From assembly GCA_029261655.1 (NCBI GenBank), contig JAJDAY010000010.1, positions 124,001 through 188,000 of the forward strand: a stretch of 64,000 bases of DNA, written 5' to 3'. The stretch is from Nitrospinaceae bacterium. GTDB taxonomy: Bacteria; Nitrospinota; Nitrospinia; Nitrospinales; VA-1. Below are positions 54,056 to 63,012 of this stretch, piece after piece. Below the pieces are notes generated by a model that saw only the letters and a program-made list of their open reading frames with translations, made no database searches and was not told where the DNA came from. The position numbers were made by a program, and so were the translations under genes. Numbering within the stretch: the first letter of the stretch is position 1; every line of letters starts with the position of its first letter.

Positions 54056-57000
54056 TTAGGAATAACTGGCTTCCCGATGAAAACAGACCACAGCCGCCGT
54101 GGTGCTGGGCGGGTCGAATTCGTTGGAGCCGGTCAAAGTGACGCCGATGTCTTCGGCCTCCAGGCGTTCCCAGATGGTTTTGTTGTTGATCAAGTCCTCG
54201 ATGGCTGGATACCCAGGGCTGTATCTTTGTCCATCCCGGCCCTTTTTCAGGCCCACCCGTTTTCTGAGAAGATTGTGGATGTATTCCGCGAGATCCTCCG
54301 CGACCCGGTCGCATAGGCCTTGCAGATAAAGGGCCGACTCGGAGTCATGGTTCTTTTTAAAATTTTCGATGGCAGGCTCCGCCCCCGTTCCCGCCGTGGT
54401 GATTTGCATTCCGATGACATCCATCAGCCCCGATGACCTGGGGTGAAAATACTGGGCGATGGAAAACTTATCCTTTCTTCCCTTGCCAATACAGATCGTA
54501 AAATTAAACCGCGCGATCTCCCGGTCTTTATTCATAGGGTCGTACACAATGACCTCGTCCCCTTCAGACTGGACCGGGAAAAGACCGAACCGGGCGCGGG
54601 GCACGACCCACTGATTGGCTTCCGCCTTTTCAACCCATTCCGCTTTCAGGGCTTTGAGTTCTTCCAGGTGGGTGCCCTTTTGTTCCCAGGAAGATTTTTT
54701 GCCGAATTTCCAATTCAGGGAAAACAAACTTTTTTCATCCAGATTTTGGCTCAACTTGCTCAGTTTAAATTCCACCCTGTGAATGCCAAACTCATCGAGA
54801 GAGACGTCGTGCTTTTTGAAACTCACTTTCCTGCGTGGAAGCGATTCCATCAATTTGTCATGGCTCTCTTTTAAGCCCTTGGCGCGCTCATACTCCCGCA
54901 CCAGCTTCTCTTTATTTTCTTTTAACAGGGAATCGCGGTTGGGTTTGTCCTGCAGGGCATTCATGACATTCACCCCATCCATTCCGCTTTCGCAGTAAAA
55001 AACATTGTCGAGAATGTGGTCGGTTTCGGATTGCCCGTGCATGGCCACAAAACCGGCATGGCGGTTGTTGACCGGAGCGCCGCCAATGAGAATAGGGATT
55101 GGCATTTCTTTCACCATGCGGGCAACGGTGATCATGTGATTGGAGGTTTGCACCAGTAAAGCACTCATGCCGATGGCGTCGGCGTTCTCTTTTTTGGCCG
55201 TTTCAATAAACTTTTCCAGAGGGACCTGCACTCCAAGATCGATCACCTTGTAGCCATAGTTTTCCAGTAAGGTCGCGGCCAGATCCTTGCCGATGCTGTG
55301 GACATCCTGGTACACCGTGCCGATCACCACCACGCCTTTGTATTCCATTTTTGCTTCGGTCGCGCCGGTTTTCATGCGCATATACCATTCCAGAAACCCC
55401 ATGACATTGCGCATCACATCGGCGCTTTTCAAAAGATGCGGCAGGCTCACCTCACCGCGCCCAAACGCGTCGCCCAGCTCACGCATGGTTTTCATGAGGT
55501 ATCCACTGATAAATTCCAGCGGTTCGTGTTTGTCGACAATCAGGGCGGTCTCTTCAACAATACGGTCCCGATACTCAAATCGATGGCCGTCTTTTTCTAC
55601 CGCGCCATCTTCCTTCTGCTTGAATCCGTCCTTGATTTTCTGGCAGATTCGGTCTTCCATCGAGAGACCTTCATAGTCGATTTTCTTTTGCACCACACCG
55701 GTCTTTTTGGTCACCGCGATTTCTTCGAGTTCTTCAAAGGCCTCCATGTTTCGATCCAGAATGACCTGTCTTGCCAGATCGACATCATGTTCAGGCAGAC
55801 TCTCAAGCGGAACATAATGGTTAGGGTTGAGAATGGCGCAGTCCAACCCGGCTTTTTGCGCTTCATCCAGAAACACGCTGGTGAGAACTTTACGCATGTA
55901 AGGTTTCTTCCCGAGACCGTTGGTCAGGTTGCCCACCCCGATGCTGGTTTTAAGATCGGGGTGAATGGCTTTGATTCTGGGCAGGCATTTGAGTGTCTCC
56001 GCACAAAAGTTGAGACCCTCCACCGATTCACTGCCAATCGGGTAGGCGTTGACATCGATCAACAGCTGGTCCGGGGTCACCCCGAATTTTTCTTTGGCCT
56101 GATTGACAATCTCAAGAGCCAGGTCGTATTTTTCCTGCGCCGTCTGCCCTGGCCCTTTTGGGCCATTCACCAGAGCGACGTAAACCGGATGATGCTCGTG
56201 GGTGAGAGCAAGCACCGCGTCCTGCTTGCTTTGCCCCTTGCTGTATTCCTCCAGGCTGATGGAATTTATAATGGGTCGTCCGGGGTACACCTCGATCGCT
56301 TCTGCCAGCGCTTCCACTGAAAAAGAGTCCAGACACATGGCGCCCTGAAAATCGCTGGTGAGTTTGTGAATGACTTCCGGCAAAACCTTTTCCGTTTCCA
56401 CAATGTTGCTGTCCATGCACACATCGATGATGTCGATCCCCAGATCTTTCACTTGCTCGCGCACCACTTCCTCAAGTGGCGCCATCTTGACGCCGTCTTC
56501 AGTTTCCACCGCGTCCCGCACCGCCATACTGCCGCGCACGTTGAGACGCTCGCCAATGCGTATGAGACCCTGGGAACTGTCCAGAGGGATCGCCTCCTGC
56601 GGCCCTGAAATGTAAACAGTTTCATCCGGTTGCCGTTTTTTTCTTTCAATGCCCCGGACACGTTTTTTCAAGGCTTCGATATGCTTGGGAGTGGTGCCGC
56701 AACATCCCCCGACGATGGCGACGCCAAACTCTTTGACAAACGGTTCCACCGTTTCGGCCATCTCCTCCGGTTCCAGTTTGTAGAGGGTTTCACCATCTTC
56801 TGAAACCGGCTGACCCGCATTGGGAACGATGGAAATCGGGTGACGGCAAAACCGGCTCAATTTTGCAACCGTATCCTTCATCAGTTCAGGCCCGACATTG
56901 CAGTTGATGCCGAACACATCGATTCCCATTCCCGCGACCGCCGTGTAGGCGGCGTGAATGTCGGTGTTGAAAATCTGCATTTTGGAAAATTGATCGACCG

Positions 57001-57664
57001 TGACCTGCGCCATGATGGGAAGAGATTTGTTTTTCTCCTGAAACGCCCGCCTGGCCCCGATGAGGGCGGCTTTCAATTCCAAAATGTCCTGCTGAGTCTC
57101 GAACAACAGAACGTCGGCGTCGCCGTCCAGCAACCCCACCACCTGGCGGCGGAAATTATCGACGATCTGGTCGAAGGCAGCTTTCTTGAGATTGGCTTCG
57201 GTGCTGGACAGCACGTAGTTGGAAGGGCCGATCGACCCTGCCACAAACAGCGGTCGGCCGTCGTACTCAGGCATGGACCGGTAGCGTTTGACCGCCCGCT
57301 TGGCGATTTCGGCGCCCTGCACGTTCAAATGATAGGTGAGTGCGTCATAATCCGAGGCGCGTATATCCAGTTCTTTGGGGATGGCCTCAAGGTCGGATGT
57401 GTCAATATTGGAAAAATCAAATTCCCGTAAACGCAGTGGGGATGCGCCAAACGTATTGGTCTCTATGATATCAGCGCCCGCCTGCAGATATTTAATATGA
57501 ATTTCTTCCAGATCTTTGGGTCGGGAAAAGATCAGAAGGTCGGTCAGCATTTTGAATTCCGGGCCGCCGAAAGCCGCGTCCGTTAATTTCAAATTCTGCA
57601 CCATGGTTCCCATAGCGCCATCGAGAACCAACACCTGTTTTTTTAATGCATCTGCAAAAGTCAT
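54056..57664 (-). CDS. metH: Cobalamin-dependent methionine synthase
   Basis: 1202 residues from ATG 57664, which has AGGA 6 nt upstream. All four modules are in order. The homocysteine domain has GAMGTMVQNLKLTDAAFGG and the zinc cysteines in GGCCGTTPKHIEAL, near 320. The folate-binding barrel has RIGERLNVRGSMAVRDAV. The B12 domain has QDVHSIGKDLAATLLENYGY, with the cobalt-ligand histidine, near 785. The AdoMet activation domain (about 960-1200) includes RVEFKLSKL and RFGLFPVQSEGDEV. It transfers methyl from methyl-tetrahydrofolate to homocysteine. No cobalamin riboswitch is visible in the 129-nt upstream gap. Confidence 0.95.
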   Translation of the reverse strand: MTFADALKKQVLVLDGAMGTMVQNLKLTDAAFGGPEFKMLTDLLIFSRPKDLEEIHIKYLQAGADIIETNTFGASPLRLREFDFSNIDTSDLEAIPKELDIRASDYDALTYHLNVQGAEIAKRAVKRYRSMPEYDGRPLFVAGSIGPSNYVLSSTEANLKKAAFDQIVDNFRRQVVGLLDGDADVLLFETQQDILELKAALIGARRAFQEKNKSLPIMAQVTVDQFSKMQIFNTDIHAAYTAVAGMGIDVFGINCNVGPELMKDTVAKLSRFCRHPISIVPNAGQPVSEDGETLYKLEPEEMAETVEPFVKEFGVAIVGGCCGTTPKHIEALKKRVRGIERKKRQPDETVYISGPQEAIPLDSSQGLIRIGERLNVRGSMAVRDAVETEDGVKMAPLEEVVREQVKDLGIDIIDVCMDSNIVETEKVLPEVIHKLTSDFQGAMCLDSFSVEALAEAIEVYPGRPIINSISLEEYSKGQSKQDAVLALTHEHHPVYVALVNGPKGPGQTAQEKYDLALEIVNQAKEKFGVTPDQLLIDVNAYPIGSESVEGLNFCAETLKCLPRIKAIHPDLKTSIGVGNLTNGLGKKPYMRKVLTSVFLDEAQKAGLDCAILNPNHYVPLESLPEHDVDLARQVILDRNMEAFEELEEIAVTKKTGVVQKKIDYEGLSMEDRICQKIKDGFKQKEDGAVEKDGHRFEYRDRIVEETALIVDKHEPLEFISGYLMKTMRELGDAFGRGEVSLPHLLKSADVMRNVMGFLEWYMRMKTGATEAKMEYKGVVVIGTVYQDVHSIGKDLAATLLENYGYKVIDLGVQVPLEKFIETAKKENADAIGMSALLVQTSNHMITVARMVKEMPIPILIGGAPVNNRHAGFVAMHGQSETDHILDNVFYCESGMDGVNVMNALQDKPNRDSLLKENKEKLVREYERAKGLKESHDKLMESLPRRKVSFKKHDVSLDEFGIHRVEFKLSKLSQNLDEKSLFSLNWKFGKKSSWEQKGTHLEELKALKAEWVEKAEANQWVVPRARFGLFPVQSEGDEVIVYDPMNKDREIARFNFTICIGKGRKDKFSIAQYFHPRSSGLMDVIGMQITTAGTGAEPAIENFKKNHDSESALYLQGLCDRVAEDLAEYIHNLLRKRVGLKKGRDGQRYSPGYPAIEDLINNKTIWERLEAEDIGVTLTGSNEFDPPSTTAAVVCFHREASYS

Positions 57665-57793
57665 CGTCGTCCTGTTCAAAGGTCATTTAAAAGCGAGACA
57701 GAATAACAGAATATAACGGGTTTTTGAAATCAACTCGCGGGGTCTGGCAAACTTAAGGCGGAAAAGCGGGGCCGACGCTTGTGATATTTGATC

Positions 57794-59761
57794 TTAAGCT
57801 TTTTTCCGCGTAGCGGATGGGGGCAGGGTGACGATGAAAGTGGTTCCTTCCGTGGCGGAACTTTGAGCGGTCAAAGTTCCGCCCTGTCTCAGCACGATTT
57901 TCTGGCAGATGGCAAGGCCCATGCCGGTGCCTTCGTACTCGCTATTGCCATACAGACGTTCAAACGGTTTGAATATTCGATCGAGATCCTTTTCGTCGAA
58001 CCCAATCCCCTGATCCTGAACGCGAATTTCGTGGAACCCGTTTTCCAACAGCCGGTGGCTGATTCGGACCACGGGCGGCTCGCCTTTTTTATGAAATTTT
58101 AACGCGTTGGATATCAGGTTTTGAAACAACTGCGCCATTTGCATTCGGTCGCACTCGATAACGGGCAGGGGACCGACTTCGATTTTAGAGTGGGTCTCTT
58201 CGATGAGCGACTCAAGCCCGGTCAACACCTGAGAGATCACTTCCTTCAAGTCCACCGGATGACATCTGGCGGATAATGCGTTTACTTTTGAATATTGCAG
58301 GAGATCGTCGACAAATTTCTGCATCTTCTGTGCGGACCGTTCTATGCGCCCAAGATAATCCTTCCCCTTGTCATTCAGGTGGGGAGAACAATCTTTTTTC
58401 AGCCGCATGCCAAAGCCGATGATTTTTCGGATGGGTTCCTGAAGATCGTGGGACGCGATGGAGGCAAACTCTCCGAGGTCCTGGTTACTGCGTTCCAGCT
58501 CCCGGGTATACTGGCGGAACCTTTTTTGCGCCTTTCCATCGTTGTCGGATTCCATGTCCGGCGTTGGAGGGTCTCCGTTTTGTTCTTCGGCTTTTTGTTT
58601 GAAATCCAACTCAGGGGATGAACGCCTTATTTCGGGTTCCGGGGCTTTCTGCGGATCCTCAGGTTTTCTCTCCAGCGTTTCATGGATTTGTTGTTCTATT
58701 TTTTGCAATAACCTTTCCCGGTCCTGCAGGGTTTTTTGCGCCCGTTCAGACTGGTTTTCGAGCGCAAGCATTTTGGCCTCAAAATTTTCCCACAAGCGTT
58801 CTTTTTCTTGCAGTTCCCCCTGGGTTTTGTCGAGGCGGGTTTCCACCGTCCGCAAGCGTTCGTTCTTTTCATGCAATTGGTCCTGGGCCTGTTTCAGCGC
58901 TTTTTCCAGCTGATCCGTCGATGTTTCTTTATCATGCAGGTCATTTTCCAACAGGTTCAAGTCATCCAGGACATCGGCCAACCGCTGTTCTTTTTCCCAC
59001 AAGGCGTTGGCCGTCCGGTTCCGGTCCTCCTCGGATTTTTCGATGCGCGCGTCTTTGTCCAGAAGACGTTCCTCTATTTTCTGTTGATCGTCCAGAAGCC
59101 GGTCCAGACTCTCCTGCAAACGATCCAACTCTTCTTTTTTGTCCTGTTTCAAGGCGAGGTCTTTGAGCCTGTGCTCCTGATCTTTCAGGGTTCGTTCCAC
59201 CTGATCCAGCTGAGCCTCTTTCTCCAGTAGATTCAACTGTAAAAAAGAGGCGTTCTTTTCCATATCCTGTATTTTTTCGTGATGTCCTTTTTCCAGACTC
59301 TGTAACTTTTCGCGCGTTTCTTTTTCCAGTTTCTGTAACGTCGCGCGGGTTTCCCGCAAAGTGTTTTCCATCGCGCAATGTTCTTGTCCAATACGGGCGC
59401 TGTGCTCTTCTAATTCCCGCTTTTCAATTTTTTCCTGTTTGTGGAAAAAGCAAAGAACCGCCACCATCCAGATGACAAAAACGGAGACTCCCAGGTTGGC
59501 AATTCCCAGCCACAACGGGTCGCTCGCCTGAGAAAAATAAAAACCCAGGAGGCACAAAACCGTTCCCGCAACCGCCGCCGTAATGATATAAGTTTGATCC
59601 GTCCACCATAAACCCAGCACGACAACAAGCGCGTACAGGACGCCAATGGGAAGGTTTTGGGACAGCGCAAGTTCCAACCCGAAAACATCGGCGGCCAGCA
59701 AAATTCCTCCGATCACCAGGGGAATCCCACCGACTTTATTATTTTCAACGAGTCCCGTCAT
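57794..59761 (-). CDS. Membrane histidine kinase with a long coiled-coil linker
   Basis: 655 residues. Residues 10-105 hold about four membrane helices with almost no periplasmic loop. Residues 108-365 are one highly charged coiled coil (repeated KEAQLDQVERTLKDQEHRL-type heptads), then a Pro-rich hinge. HisKA has H438 in FASIASHDLQEPIRKIIGF, and HATPase motifs NLISNALKFH, VQDQGIGFDEKDL and YEGTGMGLAICQKI are intact, so it should be active. The SHDLQEP type is common in phytochrome-like kinases. No response regulator is adjacent, so it is an orphan kinase. The signal is unknown; sensing within or at the membrane is inferred. Confidence 0.9.
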   Translation of the reverse strand: MTGLVENNKVGGIPLVIGGILLAADVFGLELALSQNLPIGVLYALVVVLGLWWTDQTYIITAAVAGTVLCLLGFYFSQASDPLWLGIANLGVSVFVIWMVAVLCFFHKQEKIEKRELEEHSARIGQEHCAMENTLRETRATLQKLEKETREKLQSLEKGHHEKIQDMEKNASFLQLNLLEKEAQLDQVERTLKDQEHRLKDLALKQDKKEELDRLQESLDRLLDDQQKIEERLLDKDARIEKSEEDRNRTANALWEKEQRLADVLDDLNLLENDLHDKETSTDQLEKALKQAQDQLHEKNERLRTVETRLDKTQGELQEKERLWENFEAKMLALENQSERAQKTLQDRERLLQKIEQQIHETLERKPEDPQKAPEPEIRRSSPELDFKQKAEEQNGDPPTPDMESDNDGKAQKRFRQYTRELERSNQDLGEFASIASHDLQEPIRKIIGFGMRLKKDCSPHLNDKGKDYLGRIERSAQKMQKFVDDLLQYSKVNALSARCHPVDLKEVISQVLTGLESLIEETHSKIEVGPLPVIECDRMQMAQLFQNLISNALKFHKKGEPPVVRISHRLLENGFHEIRVQDQGIGFDEKDLDRIFKPFERLYGNSEYEGTGMGLAICQKIVLRQGGTLTAQSSATEGTTFIVTLPPSATRKKA

Positions 59762-59880
59762 GGGGAAAAATTTCGAGGTTATTGGATAAGGTAAAAGTAC
59801 AGGCTTATCTTTCTGTTTTCAATTGGATAATATATACTTCTCCCTTCAGTCCCAATTTGTATAGGAGTTCCGAAATAATC

Positions 59881-61056
59881 ATGGCAAACAGGATTTTATA
59901 TTCGTCAGGCCTAAGATGCGTCCCTTGTTTTTACGTCTTATTCGCCACGTTGTTTATTTTGTTTTTTTCGGGCTCCTGTTCTGGCAGTGAATTCCAGTCT
60001 GCCGGACTCCGACAACTCCGCCTGAATGTTCCTGAAGATATTCGGATCAGCGTGTTTGCCAGGGAGGTTCCAAATGCCCGGCACATGGCTTTTGACGACC
60101 AGGGAATATTGTTTCTTTCACAACATCGGGCCGGAAAAGTGGTGGCTCTTCCTGATAAGAACGGCGACGGAAAGTCGGATCAAGCCATAACCCTTCTTAA
60201 AAACCGGAGGATTCCGCACGGACTGGCTTTCGCGCAACTGGAGTCGGGGTATTACCTTTATGTGGCCGAGGAACTTCAGGTCATTCGCATGAAGCGTCTG
60301 GCCAAACCGTTTGCCTACGGCGAACCGGAGGTCATCATTCGGGGAATCCCCGGAGGAGGCCACACCACCCGCACCCTGAAAATCAAGGATCAAAAAATCT
60401 ATCTCTCGGTCGGATCGTCCTGCAACGTTTGTGTGGAGGACGATCCCGTTCGCGCCGCTGTCTCCCGATTCAATCTCGATGGATCGGGAAAAGAGATTTA
60501 CGCCCAAGGTCTCAGAAATTCGGTGGGCATCGAATTTTCTCCCTACACGGGAGAGCTGTGGGGGGTCAATAACGGACGTGACCAATTGGGCGACGACCAT
60601 CCGCGAGAAGAACTCAACATCATCCGTCAAGGCAACCATTATGGCTGGCCCCACTGCTATGAAAACAAAATCTGGGATGAGGATTTCGGAAAAACCTACT
60701 TCTGCGCCGCGACCGTAGCTCCGGCTCACACGTTCACCGCTCACATGGCGCCCCTGGGGCTGGCGTTTTATCAAAAGGGACTCCTGCCTGAACACTATAA
60801 TCATAGTTTGTTCATTGCATTTCACGGGTCCTGGAACCGGTCGGTCCCGGCGGGCTACAAGGTGGTTCGGGTCAAGCTTGACAAGGGGGGTGAGATTTTA
60901 TCTCACGAAGATTTCATCACCGGCTGGTTGCAACCGGGCGGTAAAAAAACCGGCCGTCCTGTGGATCTTGAGCAGTCGCCGGATGGAGATCTTTATCTTT
61001 CTGACGATTATTTGGGCGTTGTGTACCGGATCACGGGCAAGAAAACCGGTCCTTAA
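59881..61056 (+). CDS. Secreted beta-propeller sugar dehydrogenase (PQQ-GDH/sorbosone dehydrogenase-like)
   Basis: 391 residues from ATG 59881; AGGAG lies 13 nt upstream, rather far, and an earlier TTG at 59782 is less likely. A hydrophobic signal (VLFATLFILFFSGSCSGSEF) is followed by a six-bladed propeller with NARHMAFDDQGILFLSQHRA, the GSSCNVCVEDDPVRAAVSRF block and GLRNSVGIEFSPYTGELWGV. The family oxidises aldoses or sorbosone with PQQ. Whether this member binds PQQ is not certain. It overlaps the convergent SUMF1-type gene by 4 nt at the stop codons. Confidence 0.85.
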   Translation: MANRILYSSGLRCVPCFYVLFATLFILFFSGSCSGSEFQSAGLRQLRLNVPEDIRISVFAREVPNARHMAFDDQGILFLSQHRAGKVVALPDKNGDGKSDQAITLLKNRRIPHGLAFAQLESGYYLYVAEELQVIRMKRLAKPFAYGEPEVIIRGIPGGGHTTRTLKIKDQKIYLSVGSSCNVCVEDDPVRAAVSRFNLDGSGKEIYAQGLRNSVGIEFSPYTGELWGVNNGRDQLGDDHPREELNIIRQGNHYGWPHCYENKIWDEDFGKTYFCAATVAPAHTFTAHMAPLGLAFYQKGLLPEHYNHSLFIAFHGSWNRSVPAGYKVVRVKLDKGGEILSHEDFITGWLQPGGKKTGRPVDLEQSPDGDLYLSDDYLGVVYRITGKKTGP

Positions 61057-61952
61057 ATTTCTTTTTTGCGGGGGGTGTTTTTTTTGAAGAAAGGCTCCTT
61101 GTCCTTGGCGCAACGGAATCCGACATCTTTTTTCCGGGAAAAGGGGTTGAGTTTTTCCCGGTAAGACGCACGCGCTTTCAAGGTCACCACTTTTTTGTAG
61201 CTCTTTTTTGGAAAGTGCCCGACGCCCAGGTAGGATAACCCGCGAACCACAACATATTTTTTGCCAAAGTCTTTGGATTGGTATTCGTTGTCTGGATAGG
61301 GAAGATAATAATCCCAGACCCATTCCCAGGCGTTGCCAATCAGGTCATGAACGCCGTAGTGACTCGCGCCCTCAGGAAAACTGCCGACGGGTTTCAGTTG
61401 ATGACCGATTTTTTTTCGGGACGTATGGCTGATGTTGGCGGCGTCCCAATTAAAATCATTGCCCCAGGGGAAAATATTTCCAAGGGGACCGCGGGCGGCT
61501 TTTTCCCATTCCGTTTCCGTCGGCAGGCGTTTGCCGGCCCATTGGGCGAAGGCGGCGGCGTCGTAGAAAGAGACATGGGTGACGGGCAGGTTACCGTCGC
61601 CCTCGGGGTATTTTTGCCCGCCCCAAAAACGGGGCGGTTTGTGGTCGGTCGCCTGGCAGAATATATAATACTGCCGGTTGGTCACCTCAAACTTATCAAT
61701 ATAAAAACTCCGGGTGTCCACACGCCGTTCAGGGAATTCATCGGCAAACCAGGGTTTGGTCAGGCCGATGCTCAGGGCATGATTTTTTGAATCCACCGCG
61801 TCGGTGCCCATGGTGAACTCTCCCGACGGGATCAACACCATCCCGTCAGGCGCGGATTGCAAAAAACAACCGGACAGGTGCAGCAACAGGATGAAGCTGG
61901 ACAACGGCTTTAGCCACGCACGAATATTTAATTTTTCTATGATGAAGTCCAT
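61053..61952 (-). CDS. SUMF1/formylglycine-generating-enzyme-like lipoprotein
   Basis: 299 residues. MDFIIEKLNIRAWLKPLSSF leads to a lipobox (LHLSGC), so it is a predicted lipoprotein. The FGE-sulfatase domain spans 35-285: MVLIPSGEFTMGTDAVDSKN, FYIDKFEVTNRQYYIFCQ, PVTHVSFYDAAAFAQWAGKR, LPTETEWEKAARG and GNAWEWVWDYY. The copper-binding cysteine pair of true formylglycine-generating enzymes is not recognisable, so this is more likely one of the many non-catalytic or differently acting members. Its ATG overlaps the start of the divergent ParB-domain gene by about 14 nt. AAAGG stands ahead of the start. Confidence 0.86.
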   Translation of the reverse strand: MDFIIEKLNIRAWLKPLSSFILLLHLSGCFLQSAPDGMVLIPSGEFTMGTDAVDSKNHALSIGLTKPWFADEFPERRVDTRSFYIDKFEVTNRQYYIFCQATDHKPPRFWGGQKYPEGDGNLPVTHVSFYDAAAFAQWAGKRLPTETEWEKAARGPLGNIFPWGNDFNWDAANISHTSRKKIGHQLKPVGSFPEGASHYGVHDLIGNAWEWVWDYYLPYPDNEYQSKDFGKKYVVVRGLSYLGVGHFPKKSYKKVVTLKARASYREKLNPFSRKKDVGFRCAKDKEPFFKKNTPRKKEI

Positions 61953-62988
61953 CGCCTTTAAATTCGCTCAAGTCGCGTTGACAAACATTGACAGGGAAGA
62001 CCGTCTCACGGATTTCCTCCTCACCAAAGAGGCGGATGGCCCGCAACCGGCAGTGCGCTCTGATTTGAGTTCGGATCGTTCCCGTTCAAGCGCACTCGAT
62101 GCACTGGGAGACTCGATCGAAGCCATTGGCGTCCTCCATCCGGTCATTCTCAACGAAACGGCGGACGGTTATAAAATCATCTGCGGGCACCGCCGCGTGA
62201 CCATCGGACAGGCGTTGGGCTTTGCCGAAATTCCCGCCCGCATAACAGATTCCCCCCTTGACGCGGAAACACGGCTGGCGCTCAACCTGACGGAGAACCG
62301 CTCTCACCGATCGTACAGCGATATCGAAAAAGGCCGAATCATCCACAAACTGGTCGGGGCAGGCGTGTCCGAGGGGATTATTATCAAGAAGTATATGCCC
62401 ATACTGGGTCTGGAGCGAAGCAAAAAATTATTCCAGGGCTTTTCCCGTGTTCCCGGTTTTGCGACCGGCCTGCAGGTTCTGTTGCACGAGATGAACGTGC
62501 CCATCCGGGTTTTTTCCGGTTTATCGCAATGGCCCGCGGATAGCCTGGACACCGCTTTCAAATTGTTTGCCAGCCTGAGGCCGGGGGTCAATAAATGGCG
62601 GGAGCTTATAGAACTGGCCGAGGAAATCGCGAGAATCGAAAACAAGTCTCCGGGCGATATTTTAGGGCGGGAGGAAATTCAGGCCATTGTCGCCCAAACC
62701 GGCATGCAGGGTCACGAGAAATACGACCGGATTGTGCAAACGCTGACGCCTTTAAGGTATCCGGCCTTGCACGATCTCAGAGTGAAAATCGCCCGCGCCC
62801 TCGATCAATTATCGCTCGGGCCGCGAACCAAAATCCGCGTGCATGAAAGTTTTGAAACCGAGGAAGTTAAAATCGAGATCACCGGTCGCGACCCCAAATC
62901 TCTCATTCAGGAAGTGGAACGGCTGGCAACCGCTGTGAAGTCGAAAGCGATGGAAGAACTTTTGCGGGTTTTAAGGCAGTTGAAGTGA
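61939..62988 (+). CDS. Stand-alone ParB N-terminal-domain protein
   Basis: About 349 residues from tandem ATGs at 61939/61942. The ParB/sulfiredoxin-like domain (1-115) shows ALTNIDREDRLTDFLLTKEA, IEAIGVLHPVILNETADGYK and the CTP/nucleotide-binding box IICGHRRVTIGQALG (GxRR form), followed by ALNLTENRSHRSYSDIEKG. A helical region follows. No classical C-terminal ParB dimer domain is evident, no parA is adjacent, and no parS-like 16-bp palindrome was noticed. It is therefore probably not the chromosome partition protein. It may be a DNA-binding or CTP-switch regulator of unknown role. No ribosome site precedes the start. Confidence 0.8.
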   Translation: MMKSIAFKFAQVALTNIDREDRLTDFLLTKEADGPQPAVRSDLSSDRSRSSALDALGDSIEAIGVLHPVILNETADGYKIICGHRRVTIGQALGFAEIPARITDSPLDAETRLALNLTENRSHRSYSDIEKGRIIHKLVGAGVSEGIIIKKYMPILGLERSKKLFQGFSRVPGFATGLQVLLHEMNVPIRVFSGLSQWPADSLDTAFKLFASLRPGVNKWRELIELAEEIARIENKSPGDILGREEIQAIVAQTGMQGHEKYDRIVQTLTPLRYPALHDLRVKIARALDQLSLGPRTKIRVHESFETEEVKIEITGRDPKSLIQEVERLATAVKSKAMEELLRVLRQLK

Positions 62989-63012
62989 TTTGACGGAGAG
63001 TAATGCAGGGGG

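Noticed and set aside
55298-56320. A 340-codon open frame on the plus strand inside metH
   Set aside because: It is antisense to a full-length, motif-complete metH; its translation has no coherent domain and reflects codon bias of the real gene.
57665-57793. A cobalamin riboswitch ahead of metH
   Set aside because: The gap is 129 nt, shorter than a B12 riboswitch, and no B12-box-like sequence was seen.
61939-62988. Chromosome or plasmid partition (parB) and an origin nearby
   Set aside because: No parA, dnaA, gidA/gidB or rep gene and no parS-like palindrome in the region; only the N-terminal domain type matches.
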